Source: Candidatus Aenigmatarchaeota archaeon (GTDB lineage Archaea > Aenigmatarchaeota > Aenigmatarchaeia > QMZP01 > QMZT01). From it: a stretch of DNA of 12,099 bases. The notes below the pieces were generated by a model that saw nothing but the letters and a program-made list of their open reading frames with translations, searched no databases and was not told the DNA's origin. The stretch's first letter is position 1, and every line of letters begins with the position of its first letter. The stretch spans positions 1 through 12,099 of the forward strand of contig DAOWAL010000024.1 of assembly GCA_030634615.1 (NCBI GenBank). Reading direction: 5' to 3'. Shown in pieces: positions 6,012-12,099 of this stretch. Made by a program: the position numbers and the translations under genes.

Positions 6012-7418
6012 ATGAAAAATAAATTAAAACAAATATCAGATTACGAATGGGAACTTGACAGCAATGTCCGTCCAAAGATGAATGTTAAAGCAAAGATTGT
6101 CGGCAATAAAAACGTCATGAACGGTATAGAGAATGCCGCTGTTGAGCAATTAACTAATGTTGCATGCCTACCTGGTGTAATGGAACCAGTTATCGGTCTT
6201 CCTGATATGCACTGGGGTTACGGTTTGCCTATGGGCGCAGTTTCTGCTTTTGATTCAAATGATGGTATAATATCTGCAGGATTATGCGGTTTTGACATAA
6301 ACTGCGGCGTGAATTCAATAAGGACAAATATAACATATGATGAATTGAAGCCAAAAATAAATGAGTTAATTTCCGAATTGTTTAAAAAAATACCTTGCGG
6401 TGTTGGCGCGAAAGGGAAATTAAAATTGACTTATGGTCAACTAGATTCTGTTTTGACAGATGGTGTAAATTGGGCAATAGAAAACGGTTACGGTGTAAAG
6501 GCAGATAGTGATCATATGGAGGAAAACGGTTGTATGAAGGGTGGTAACCCAGATAATGTATCCGAGTTAGCAAAGAAACGTGGATTACAACAACTTGGAA
6601 CACTTGGTGCGGGTAATCATTTTCTTGAAATCCAGAGAATTTCAGATATTTACGATGTCACAACAGCAAAAAAATGGGGAATTGATAACAAAGATCAGAT
6701 TATGATAATGCTTCACTGTGGGTCAAGAGGGCTTGGTCATCAGGTGGCATCAGATTATCTCAAAATACAGGAAAAATCAACTGAAAAATATAACATATGG
6801 TTACCAGACAGACAGCTTGCATGTGCCCCTGTTAATTCAAAAGAAGGGCAGGATTATTTTTCCGCTATGAAATGCGCTGTCAATTACTCCTTTACAAACA
6901 GGTTAGTAATGACACAGTGGGTAAGAGAAACATTCGAAAAGGTGTTCAATAAAGACTGGGAATCAATGGGTATGAATACAGTATACGGCCTTTGTCACAA
7001 TGTTGTTAAACTCGAAGAACACAAAATAGATGGAAAGAAAAGAAAAGTTTTTGTCCACAGAAAAGGGTCTACACGTTCATTTCCTGATGATCCTGTTTTA
7101 ATAGCTGGTACAATGGGGACATCTTCCTACATATTAAAAGGAACAGAGGTATCACTTGAAAAGACATTCGGATCAACCGTGCATGGAGCGGGCAGAGCGA
7201 TGTCAAGAAGTGCCGCCATAAAAAAATTCTGGGGCGAAAAAGTAAAAGAAGATCTTGCAAAAAAAGGTATTGTTGCCCAGTCAACCCATCCAAAAGTTTT
7301 ATCAGAAGAAGCACCACAAGCATACAAAAATGTTGATGATGTTATAGAAAGTGTCCATGGTATTGGAATATCGAAAAAAGTTGTGAAATTGCTTCCTATT
7401 GGTGTGTGTAAAGGATAA
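6012..7418 (+). CDS. rtcB: RNA-splicing ligase RtcB (tRNA ligase)
   Basis: RtcB joins 2',3'-cyclic phosphate or 3'-phosphate RNA ends to 5'-OH ends with GTP and Mn2+. In archaea it seals tRNA exons after intron removal. The 468-residue protein has the whole active site: GFDINCGV (D95, C98), GAGNHFLEI (N202, H203), HCGSRGLGH (H235), YGLCHNVVKLE (H329), VHRKGSTR, GTMGTSSYIL, and STVHGAGRAMSR, whose H391 corresponds to the histidine that carries GMP. It ends in the typical PIGVCKG. The length matches intein-free archaeal RtcB. The segment before the first metal motif reads SAGLCGFDINCGVNS where many relatives have SPGGVGFDINCGVRL, a modest divergence. It is convergent with archease, its usual activator, with 2 bases between the stop codons. 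Confidence 0.97.
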   Translation: MKNKLKQISDYEWELDSNVRPKMNVKAKIVGNKNVMNGIENAAVEQLTNVACLPGVMEPVIGLPDMHWGYGLPMGAVSAFDSNDGIISAGLCGFDINCGVNSIRTNITYDELKPKINELISELFKKIPCGVGAKGKLKLTYGQLDSVLTDGVNWAIENGYGVKADSDHMEENGCMKGGNPDNVSELAKKRGLQQLGTLGAGNHFLEIQRISDIYDVTTAKKWGIDNKDQIMIMLHCGSRGLGHQVASDYLKIQEKSTEKYNIWLPDRQLACAPVNSKEGQDYFSAMKCAVNYSFTNRLVMTQWVRETFEKVFNKDWESMGMNTVYGLCHNVVKLEEHKIDGKKRKVFVHRKGSTRSFPDDPVLIAGTMGTSSYILKGTEVSLEKTFGSTVHGAGRAMSRSAAIKKFWGEKVKEDLAKKGIVAQSTHPKVLSEEAPQAYKNVDDVIESVHGIGISKKVVKLLPIGVCKG

Positions 7419-7420
7419 AA

Positions 7421-7831
7421 TTAAATATCCAAACTCACAGTTGCTTTGTAACCATCATCTGTTTTTTCTATATTGAATTTATAGTAAGTCACTGCTTTGA
7501 CGAGTGTTCCGCCTTTTGCAGGATCTGCTTCTTCACCAAAACATTTTGCTTTCAATTTTGTTTCACTTATTTCATCTACGACAAACTTTGAAAAGAACAT
7601 ATTTTCTAAATCAACAAGACCTATGAGTTCTTGTAACCAATTAAACATCAGATCTTTCAAGTCACTACCTTCTACACTTACCTTTTTTTCAATATCAGAC
7701 GAAACCTTTTCTGGTTGACTTATAACATTAAAAAGAGCAAATGCTGCATTTTCAAATAATTCATTTGTGTTCTTTCCAAAAGCCTCGAAAACCACATCAG
7801 ATGTCAGATCTTCGACAAACCTAAATCTCAT
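7421..7831 (-). CDS. archease, RtcB activating protein
   Basis: Archease binds RtcB and speeds its guanylylation, allowing multiple turnover. The 136-residue length and overall pattern match the family: MRFRFVEDLTSDVVFEAFG, LFENAAFALFNV, LMFNWLQELIGLVD, KCFGEEAD, VKAVTYYKF, and the terminal VSLDI. Metal-ligand candidates are D12 and the penultimate D135, both present. Two usually conserved histidines are absent: the common DHTADV is EDLTSDV here, and the common VKAVTYH is VKAVTYY. No ribosome binding site precedes the ATG; a TATA-like TTTTTATTTAT (about 7851-7861, minus strand) about 25 bases upstream suggests a leaderless transcript. It converges on rtcB, so the two RNA-ligation genes are neighbours but not in one operon. 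Confidence 0.92.
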   Translation of the reverse strand: MRFRFVEDLTSDVVFEAFGKNTNELFENAAFALFNVISQPEKVSSDIEKKVSVEGSDLKDLMFNWLQELIGLVDLENMFFSKFVVDEISETKLKAKCFGEEADPAKGGTLVKAVTYYKFNIEKTDDGYKATVSLDI

Positions 7832-7879
7832 AAAAAGATTTACAAATAGAATAAATAAAAAGCAAGGTGTCTGGGAAGA
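7832..7879 (-). promoter_or_regulatory. archease promoter
   Basis: In this 48-base spacer the minus strand reads CTTTTTATTTATTC (about 7849-7862). The element is centred about 25 bases from the archease ATG, the distance expected for a leaderless archaeal promoter. The same T-rich run directly follows the hairpin behind the pilin gene, so it may act both as pilin terminator and archease TATA box. Confidence 0.4.
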
Positions 7880-7880
7880 C
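7855..7880 (-). terminator. possible hairpin plus T-tract terminator of the pilin operon
   Basis: Reading the minus strand, GTCT-TCCC-AGAC (7880 down to 7869) is a perfect 4-base-pair stem with a 4-base loop that starts at the last base of the pilin stop codon. It is followed after six bases by a TTTTTATTTATT run. The stem is short, so its strength is uncertain, but its place at the end of the two-pilin unit fits a terminator. Confidence 0.4.
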
Positions 7881-8314
7881 TAGTATGCTCGGAATCCCAG
7901 ACCCTGTATGTCGTATCTGCCTACCATATCTTGTGCGCCTCTACATTCAAGAGATTGTACCACTATCTGTTTTAATGTATCATCACTATCGAGTGTGACA
8001 GTCTTTATGTCTTGGTATGATATGTTCAGATCTTCAAACTTGGTTGATGTTATTGTTTCATTTTGATAAGTCAGTCTGACGGCAAAACCTTCAAGTGGAA
8101 CATCGCCTGTGTTGAAAAGGGCAATTGTTGTCTGATTTGTTGTGTCATCGAAATAAGCCCTTTGGATTAGCAATTGTGCCCTTGCGCAGAACTGAAGTTC
8201 AGCACGGCTTTGTGTTACGAATTGTGTCGCCCAACCAGCGAGAATACCTGCTACAATCATAGTAAAGGCTATAAGCATTATGACCGCTATCAGGGGGGAT
8301 ATACCTTTTCTCAT
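7880..8314 (-). CDS. archaeal type IV pilin (second of tandem pair)
   Basis: A 144-residue prepilin. It begins MRKG then ISPLIAVIMLIAFTMIVAG: a very short basic leader, a predicted class III cleavage after G4, and a hydrophobic helix of about 25 residues that forms the filament core. This is the archaeal pilin N-terminal pattern (KG-[IV]-SP-x-IA). The outer domain is beta-rich and has two cysteines (C43 and C124) that could form a disulfide, plus three N-glycosylation sequons (N60, N85, N97). It resembles its upstream neighbour over RAYFDDTTNQTTIALFNTG and the following LEGF, so the pair arose by duplication. A GGAGTGA ribosome binding site overlaps the end of the upstream gene, with 4 bases between the genes, so the two are probably translationally coupled. 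Confidence 0.85.
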   Translation of the reverse strand: MRKGISPLIAVIMLIAFTMIVAGILAGWATQFVTQSRAELQFCARAQLLIQRAYFDDTTNQTTIALFNTGDVPLEGFAVRLTYQNETITSTKFEDLNISYQDIKTVTLDSDDTLKQIVVQSLECRGAQDMVGRYDIQGLGFRAY

Positions 8315-8318
8315 TCAA

Positions 8319-8798
8319 TCACTCCTTTGTTATAGTTGTTGTTTCAGCCGGGAAAGAAGGACATGCTTTATTCAAAACCTTTAACCTATCAGCGGTATTT
8401 CCTAGGTTTGAATGATAAGCATCCTCCATACTGAGTATTATTATGGCCGATCGTTGTTCTCTTAGTGGGTTTGTTTCGGTTATATTAGGACTTATTTTAA
8501 GTCTTGGGTTCGATGAGTTATAAAAGTTAATATCAGTTACATTCTGTAATTGAATCTCGAATCCATACAATTCAACAAGTCCCGTGTTTGTCACAATGAT
8601 TGTCATATTATTTGTTGTTGTGCTGAATGAAGCTGAATCTATTTTATAGTTAGTGTGTGTTACGCAATCACTGCTTGTCTGGCTAGTCTTTGTTGTTACC
8701 CACTGCGTTACCCATGAAGATACCAAAACACCGACAGTGACTGTTATTGCAATTAACAACACAGCGGCTATAACTGGTGAGATACCTTTCATGCCCAT
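8319..8798 (-). CDS. archaeal type IV pilin (first of tandem pair)
   Basis: A 159-residue prepilin that starts MGMKG then ISPVIAAVLLIAITVTVGVLV, giving a short leader, probable prepilin-peptidase cleavage after G5, and a hydrophobic core helix. A start at the second ATG (8792, MKG) is equally possible and gives the same mature protein. The outer domain is rich in T, S and N, has two cysteines (C45 and C146) placed as in the neighbour pilin, and four N-glycosylation sequons (N64, N86, N94, N105). The segment ASFSTTTNNMTIIVTNTG followed by LYGF aligns with the second pilin. The TATA-like ATTTAAAATATATA lies about 28-34 bases upstream, so the leader is absent or very short. The filament would be anchored in the membrane and built by an ATPase such as the one at 3960-5645. 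Confidence 0.85.
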   Translation of the reverse strand: MGMKGISPVIAAVLLIAITVTVGVLVSSWVTQWVTTKTSQTSSDCVTHTNYKIDSASFSTTTNNMTIIVTNTGLVELYGFEIQLQNVTDINFYNSSNPRLKISPNITETNPLREQRSAIIILSMEDAYHSNLGNTADRLKVLNKACPSFPAETTTITKE

Positions 8799-8895
8799 AT
8801 ATATAACTTGTTACAGACCTAATATATATTTTAAATAGGAATTATGAAGAAACAGTTAATATAATAATACAATTTTCAATTTGTGGGTGATGCAT
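8799..8895. promoter_or_regulatory. divergent promoter region between pilin operon and PPDK
   Basis: A 97-base AT-rich spacer. ATTTTAAAT at 8828-8836 is nearly its own reverse complement and could be the TATA box in both directions: start near 8805 for the pilins and near 8860 for PPDK. A second box, TTAATATAATAA (8856-8867), would place PPDK transcription start on its own ribosome binding site and is less likely. GGGTGA at 8885-8890 is the PPDK ribosome binding site. Confidence 0.45.
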
Positions 8896-11628
8896 ATGAA
8901 TGAAAAGATGGTTTATTCTTTTGGCGGAGGAAAAGCAGATGGGAAGGCAAATATGAAAAATTTACTGGGTGGAAAAGGTGCAAATTTAGCTGAAATGGCT
9001 GGTCATAAGGATCTTAAGCTTCCAGTACCTCCCGGTTTTACGATAACTACAGATGTTTGTACTTACTACTACAAAAATAGATCATCATTCCCAAAAGGAC
9101 TAAAAAAAGAAATTGAAAATGCGCTTACAAGAGTGGAGAAACTCATGAATAGAAAATTTAGCGATTCCAAAAATCCTTTGTTAGTTTCAATACGTTCAGG
9201 TGCAAGACAGTCAATGCCAGGAATGATGGATACCGTATTAAATGTAGGTCTTACTGAAAAGACAATACCGGGAATGATTGAACAAAGTGGCGGTAATTCT
9301 CGTTTCGTTTACGATGCATACAGAAGACTTATTATGATGTATTCTGATGTTGTCATAGAAAAAGCAGGCGGCATCGATCCTGAAAACAGTGAGATGGGTA
9401 TCAGAAAGCAACTTGAAAAAATAATGGATGATGTCAAAAAGAAAAAAGGATACAAAAGTGATACAGAACTCACAACAGAAGATCTCAAAAAATTATGCGT
9501 TCTTTTCAAAAAGAAAGTAAAGCAGGTTTTAAAGAAAGAATTTCCAGACGATTGTATACTCCAGCTATGGGGCGGCATCGGCGCGGTGTTTTCCTCCTGG
9601 AACGGTAAAAGAGCGATTAGTTACAGGAGGATTGAAAATATACCCGATGATTGGGGCACTGCTGTTAATGTTCAAACAATGATATTTGGAAATAAAGGTA
9701 ACACATCTGCAACTGGTGTTGCGTTTACACGAAATCCCGGTAATGGTGACAATAAATTCTACGGAGAATTCCTTGTCAATGCTCAGGGTGAAGATGTTGT
9801 TGCAGGAATACGCACGCCTGCTCCAATAAACGAATATTCTAAAACAGATCATAACAAAAAAATGATTACACTTGAAAAAATGATGACAAAAATATACAAA
9901 GAACTTTACAATTACAGAAACAAATTAGAAAGGCATTATCATGACATGCAAGACATTGAGTTCACCATAGAAAACGGAAAACTTTACATGCTTCAGTGCA
10001 GAACAGGAAAAAGAAACGGCCCTGCTGCACTTGGTATGGCAATGGACATGTACAAATCAAAACTCATTTCCAAAGAAGAAGCAATAATGCGTGTGAAACC
10101 TAATCAATTAGATGAATTTTTACATCCAATAATTGATCCGAAAAAAGAAAAAACAACTAAACCATTATGCAAAGGACTACCAGCCGGTCCGGGCGGTGCA
10201 TCCGGTCAAGTAGTGTTTACTTCAGATGATGCCGTTAAATGGGCCAAAAAAGGCAAGAAGGTAATAATTGTCAGAGAAGAAACAAGCCCTGAAGATGTTG
10301 ATGGTATGCGCGCTTCTCAGGCAATTTTGACAGCAAGAGGTGGAATGACCTCTCATGCAGCACTTGTTGCTCGTGGGTGGGGAACTTGTTGCATTGTAGG
10401 TGCCGGTGAAATAGAAATTGACGTTGATAAAAAGCAGATGGAAGTTTGTGGTAAGGTCATCAAAGAAGGCGATAATATAACACTAAACGGAACTAAGGGT
10501 TTTGTTTATTCTAGTATACTTCCAATGATAGAATCTGCTCATGAAAATAAAAAATTCAATGAATTCTTAAAACTTTGTGATTCAGTAAGAACACTTGGCA
10601 TACGTACAAATGCTGATACACCAGAAGACGCAAAAAAAGCAAGAGGATTTGGTGCAGAAGGAATAGGGCTTTTTAGAACAGAGCATATGTTCTACGGCAA
10701 GGGATCGGAAAAACCACTTTTTAGGTTAAGAAAAATGATAATATCAAACACAGAAAAAGAGAGAAGGGCGGCACTCAAAGAACTTTTCCCTTACATGAAA
10801 AAAGACATTAGGGGAACTCTTCTTGCAATGAATGGGTATCCGGTTGTTGTAAGATTACTTGATCCACCATTACATGAATTTGTCCCAAAAGACGAATCAA
10901 AACTTAGAAAAATATCAAAGGAACTTGGTATAACAAAAAACGAACTTGCAAGCAGAGTAGAAAAACTCGATGAATCTAATCCAATGATGGGACATCGTGG
11001 TGCACGTCTTGGTGTAACATATCCTGAAATAACAGAAACTCAAATACGTGCAGTATTTGAAGCAACTGCCGAACTAATCAAAAAAGGTAAAAAACCAATA
11101 CCAGAAATAATGGTACCTGTTGTTATCAGTGAAAAGGAGTTGGAACATCAAAAGGCAATATTAAATAAGGTATATTCTGAAGTTACCAAAAAATACAAGC
11201 TAAAGAAAATAAATTATAAATTCGGAACAATGATAGAAATACCAAGAGCTGCATTTGTGGCCGATAAATTAGCTAACGATGCAGATTTCTTTTCCTTTGG
11301 AACAAACGATTTAACTCAAATGGGGTTTGGATTTTCAAGGGATGACATTGGCAGCTTTCTTCCAGATTATCTAAGCAAAAACATATTACCTGGAGATCCG
11401 TTCCAGAGCATCGATCAAGATGGTATAGGCGAACTCATAAAAATAACTATTAAGAAAGGAAGAAAAACAAAAAAAGATATAGAAATCGGTATATGTGGAG
11501 AACATGGCGGAGATCCAAAATCAATAGAATTTTGTTTCAATAATGGTCTTGACTATGTCTCGTGTTCACCATTCAGAGTCCCAATTGCACGTTTGGCAGC
11601 TGCACAAGTGAAAATAAAAAACAAGTGA
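8896..11628 (+). CDS. ppdK: pyruvate, phosphate dikinase (PPDK)
   Basis: PPDK catalyses pyruvate + ATP + phosphate <-> PEP + AMP + pyrophosphate, in gluconeogenesis or in pyrophosphate-linked glycolysis. The protein is 910 residues from the ATG at 8896, chosen because GGGTGA lies 5 bases upstream; a TTG at 8881 would put that site inside the gene. Domain order is complete: the N-terminal ATP-binding domain (YSFGGGKADGKANMKNLLGGK, VSIRSGARQSMPGMMDTVLN, FTRNPGNG, MLQCRTGKR); the phosphohistidine domain (ARGGMTSHAAL, H487, with T485 two residues before it); and the C-terminal PEP/pyruvate TIM barrel (GIGLFRTEHMF, MGHRGARLG, SFGTNDLTQMGFGFSRDD, ICGEHGGDP with catalytic C867). Bacterial PPDKs are about 875 residues, so this one is slightly long, through small lysine-rich insertions. 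No frameshift is seen. PEP synthase is excluded by the PPDK-specific N-terminus and the GGDP/FSRDD motifs. Confidence 0.97.
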   Translation: MNEKMVYSFGGGKADGKANMKNLLGGKGANLAEMAGHKDLKLPVPPGFTITTDVCTYYYKNRSSFPKGLKKEIENALTRVEKLMNRKFSDSKNPLLVSIRSGARQSMPGMMDTVLNVGLTEKTIPGMIEQSGGNSRFVYDAYRRLIMMYSDVVIEKAGGIDPENSEMGIRKQLEKIMDDVKKKKGYKSDTELTTEDLKKLCVLFKKKVKQVLKKEFPDDCILQLWGGIGAVFSSWNGKRAISYRRIENIPDDWGTAVNVQTMIFGNKGNTSATGVAFTRNPGNGDNKFYGEFLVNAQGEDVVAGIRTPAPINEYSKTDHNKKMITLEKMMTKIYKELYNYRNKLERHYHDMQDIEFTIENGKLYMLQCRTGKRNGPAALGMAMDMYKSKLISKEEAIMRVKPNQLDEFLHPIIDPKKEKTTKPLCKGLPAGPGGASGQVVFTSDDAVKWAKKGKKVIIVREETSPEDVDGMRASQAILTARGGMTSHAALVARGWGTCCIVGAGEIEIDVDKKQMEVCGKVIKEGDNITLNGTKGFVYSSILPMIESAHENKKFNEFLKLCDSVRTLGIRTNADTPEDAKKARGFGAEGIGLFRTEHMFYGKGSEKPLFRLRKMIISNTEKERRAALKELFPYMKKDIRGTLLAMNGYPVVVRLLDPPLHEFVPKDESKLRKISKELGITKNELASRVEKLDESNPMMGHRGARLGVTYPEITETQIRAVFEATAELIKKGKKPIPEIMVPVVISEKELEHQKAILNKVYSEVTKKYKLKKINYKFGTMIEIPRAAFVADKLANDADFFSFGTNDLTQMGFGFSRDDIGSFLPDYLSKNILPGDPFQSIDQDGIGELIKITIKKGRKTKKDIEIGICGEHGGDPKSIEFCFNNGLDYVSCSPFRVPIARLAAAQVKIKNK

Positions 11629-11718
11629 AATAACATATCTAAAATAATCTAGATGTTCAAACAAATGAATATTTAAAAACCATTAAAAGATCATATAATT
11701 AGTAAGGGGTGAGTTGAC
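11629..11718 (+). promoter_or_regulatory. promoter and ribosome binding site of the CBS-domain gene
   Basis: AATATTTAAAAAC at 11669-11680 is a TATA box that would start transcription near 11700. GGGGTGA at 11706-11712 is a strong Shine-Dalgarno 6 bases before the ATG at 11719. No T-run or clear hairpin follows the PPDK stop codon, so read-through from PPDK is possible. Confidence 0.5.
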
Positions 11719-12099
11719 ATGATGGAAGTAAGAAAAGTAATGAAGAAACACGTGGTCACTATAGATCCAGAAACAAACATGTCCACAATTTCGAAAATAT
11801 TGACAAACAATAGAATAGGATCAGTTGTTATAATAGAGAACGGAAAAGCGACAGGTATGGTAACTACAAATGATATTGTAACACTTGTGGCAAAGGATAA
11901 AGATCTTAGAAAAATACAAGCAGGGAAATACTGGAAAGAAAGAAAAAAATCATTCTTGTCAGTTGGCCCAGATGAAGGTATAACAAAAGTTGCCAGAAAA
12001 ATGATAAAAACCGGCATCAAAAGATTTCCTGTTGTGGAAAACGGCAAATTAACCGGAATAATATCGACAAAAGAAATAATACTTGTTTCACCAGAACTC
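11719..12099 (+). CDS. CBS-domain pair protein, 3' end outside window
   Basis: An open frame of 127 codons that reaches the right edge without a stop. It starts MMEVRKVMKKHVVTIDPE; the second ATG (11722) is an equally plausible start. Residues about 5-62 form a first CBS motif (VVTIDPETNMSTISKIL, IGSVVIIENGKATGMVT, TNDIV). Residues about 82-125 form a second (LSVGPDEGITKVARKM, IKRFPVVENGKLTGIIS, TKEII). Paired CBS motifs form a Bateman module that binds adenine nucleotides or similar ligands. The linker holds a basic KYWKERKKS stretch. Stand-alone CBS pairs are common in archaea and their targets are mostly unknown. Because the end is missing, an extra C-terminal domain cannot be excluded. 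Its position behind PPDK, an enzyme that makes AMP, is suggestive only. Confidence 0.85.
   Translation, partial: MMEVRKVMKKHVVTIDPETNMSTISKILTNNRIGSVVIIENGKATGMVTTNDIVTLVAKDKDLRKIQAGKYWKERKKSFLSVGPDEGITKVARKMIKTGIKRFPVVENGKLTGIISTKEIILVSPEL

Noticed and set aside
7413..7430. Imperfect palindrome GGATA...TATCC at the rtcB/archease junction as a bidirectional terminator
   Set aside because: The stem has only 5 base pairs around an AT-only loop, with no flanking T-tract, and both arms lie in or beside coding sequence.
8881..8895. TTG start for PPDK, adding five residues
   Set aside because: GGGTGA would be coding, and the ATG at 8896 gives the standard PPDK N-terminus with good spacing.
11691..12047. 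Minus-strand open frame of 118 codons at the right edge
   Set aside because: It is antisense to the CBS-domain gene, which has clear domain motifs, a TATA box and a Shine-Dalgarno. Its hydrophobic look comes from reading the complement of lysine-rich codons.
1..12099. tRNA, rRNA, CRISPR array, insertion sequence or prophage
   Set aside because: All intergenic gaps are about 103 bases or shorter and AT-rich. No cloverleaf, regularly spaced repeat, transposase motif or phage gene was seen.

Overview
The window is archaeal. It carries a RadA recombinase with an N-terminal helix-hairpin-helix domain, an archaeal RPA with two OB-fold regions and a zinc ribbon, an S26e-type ribosomal protein, an archaeal-type pilus/archaellum ATPase, two archaeal type IV pilins, a PRC-barrel protein, and RtcB with archease. 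The DNA is AT-rich, genes are tightly packed, and TATA boxes and GGTG-type ribosome binding sites are readable. A DPANN-like or otherwise reduced archaeon fits this compactness, but no single gene here proves the lineage.

Layout from left to right. A ThpR-like RNA 2',3'-cyclic phosphodiesterase is cut off at the left edge (minus strand). It is divergent from an AAA+ ATPase with a C-terminal winged helix, which is followed by a PRC-barrel protein and a small HTH protein (all plus). A long minus-strand block then reads S26e, secretion/pilus ATPase, RPA, RadA, with RadA ending inside the 3' end of the HTH gene. RtcB (plus) diverges from S26e and converges on archease (minus), with only 2 bases between their stop codons. 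Upstream of archease lies a minus-strand pair of tandemly duplicated pilins. Pyruvate phosphate dikinase (plus) diverges from the pilins and is followed by a CBS-domain protein that runs off the right edge.

Functional groups. RPA and RadA form a recombination pair (ssDNA coating and strand exchange). RtcB and archease form an RNA ligation pair that acts on 2',3'-cyclic phosphate ends, and ThpR acts on the same kind of end. The ATPase and the two pilins are parts of an archaeal type IV pilus, but no membrane platform protein or prepilin peptidase is in the window. PPDK interconverts pyruvate and PEP.

Two start styles are visible. Several genes have a TATA box about 25-29 bases before the ATG and no Shine-Dalgarno, so they look leaderless. 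Others have a clear GGTG/GGGG/GGAG site. No intergenic stretch exceeds about 103 bases. I saw no tRNA, rRNA, CRISPR array, insertion sequence or phage-like gene. I found no clear new multi-gene system; the most unusual points are the altered archease motif, the pilus ATPase lying between translation and recombination genes, and the uncharacterised AAA+/winged-helix protein.
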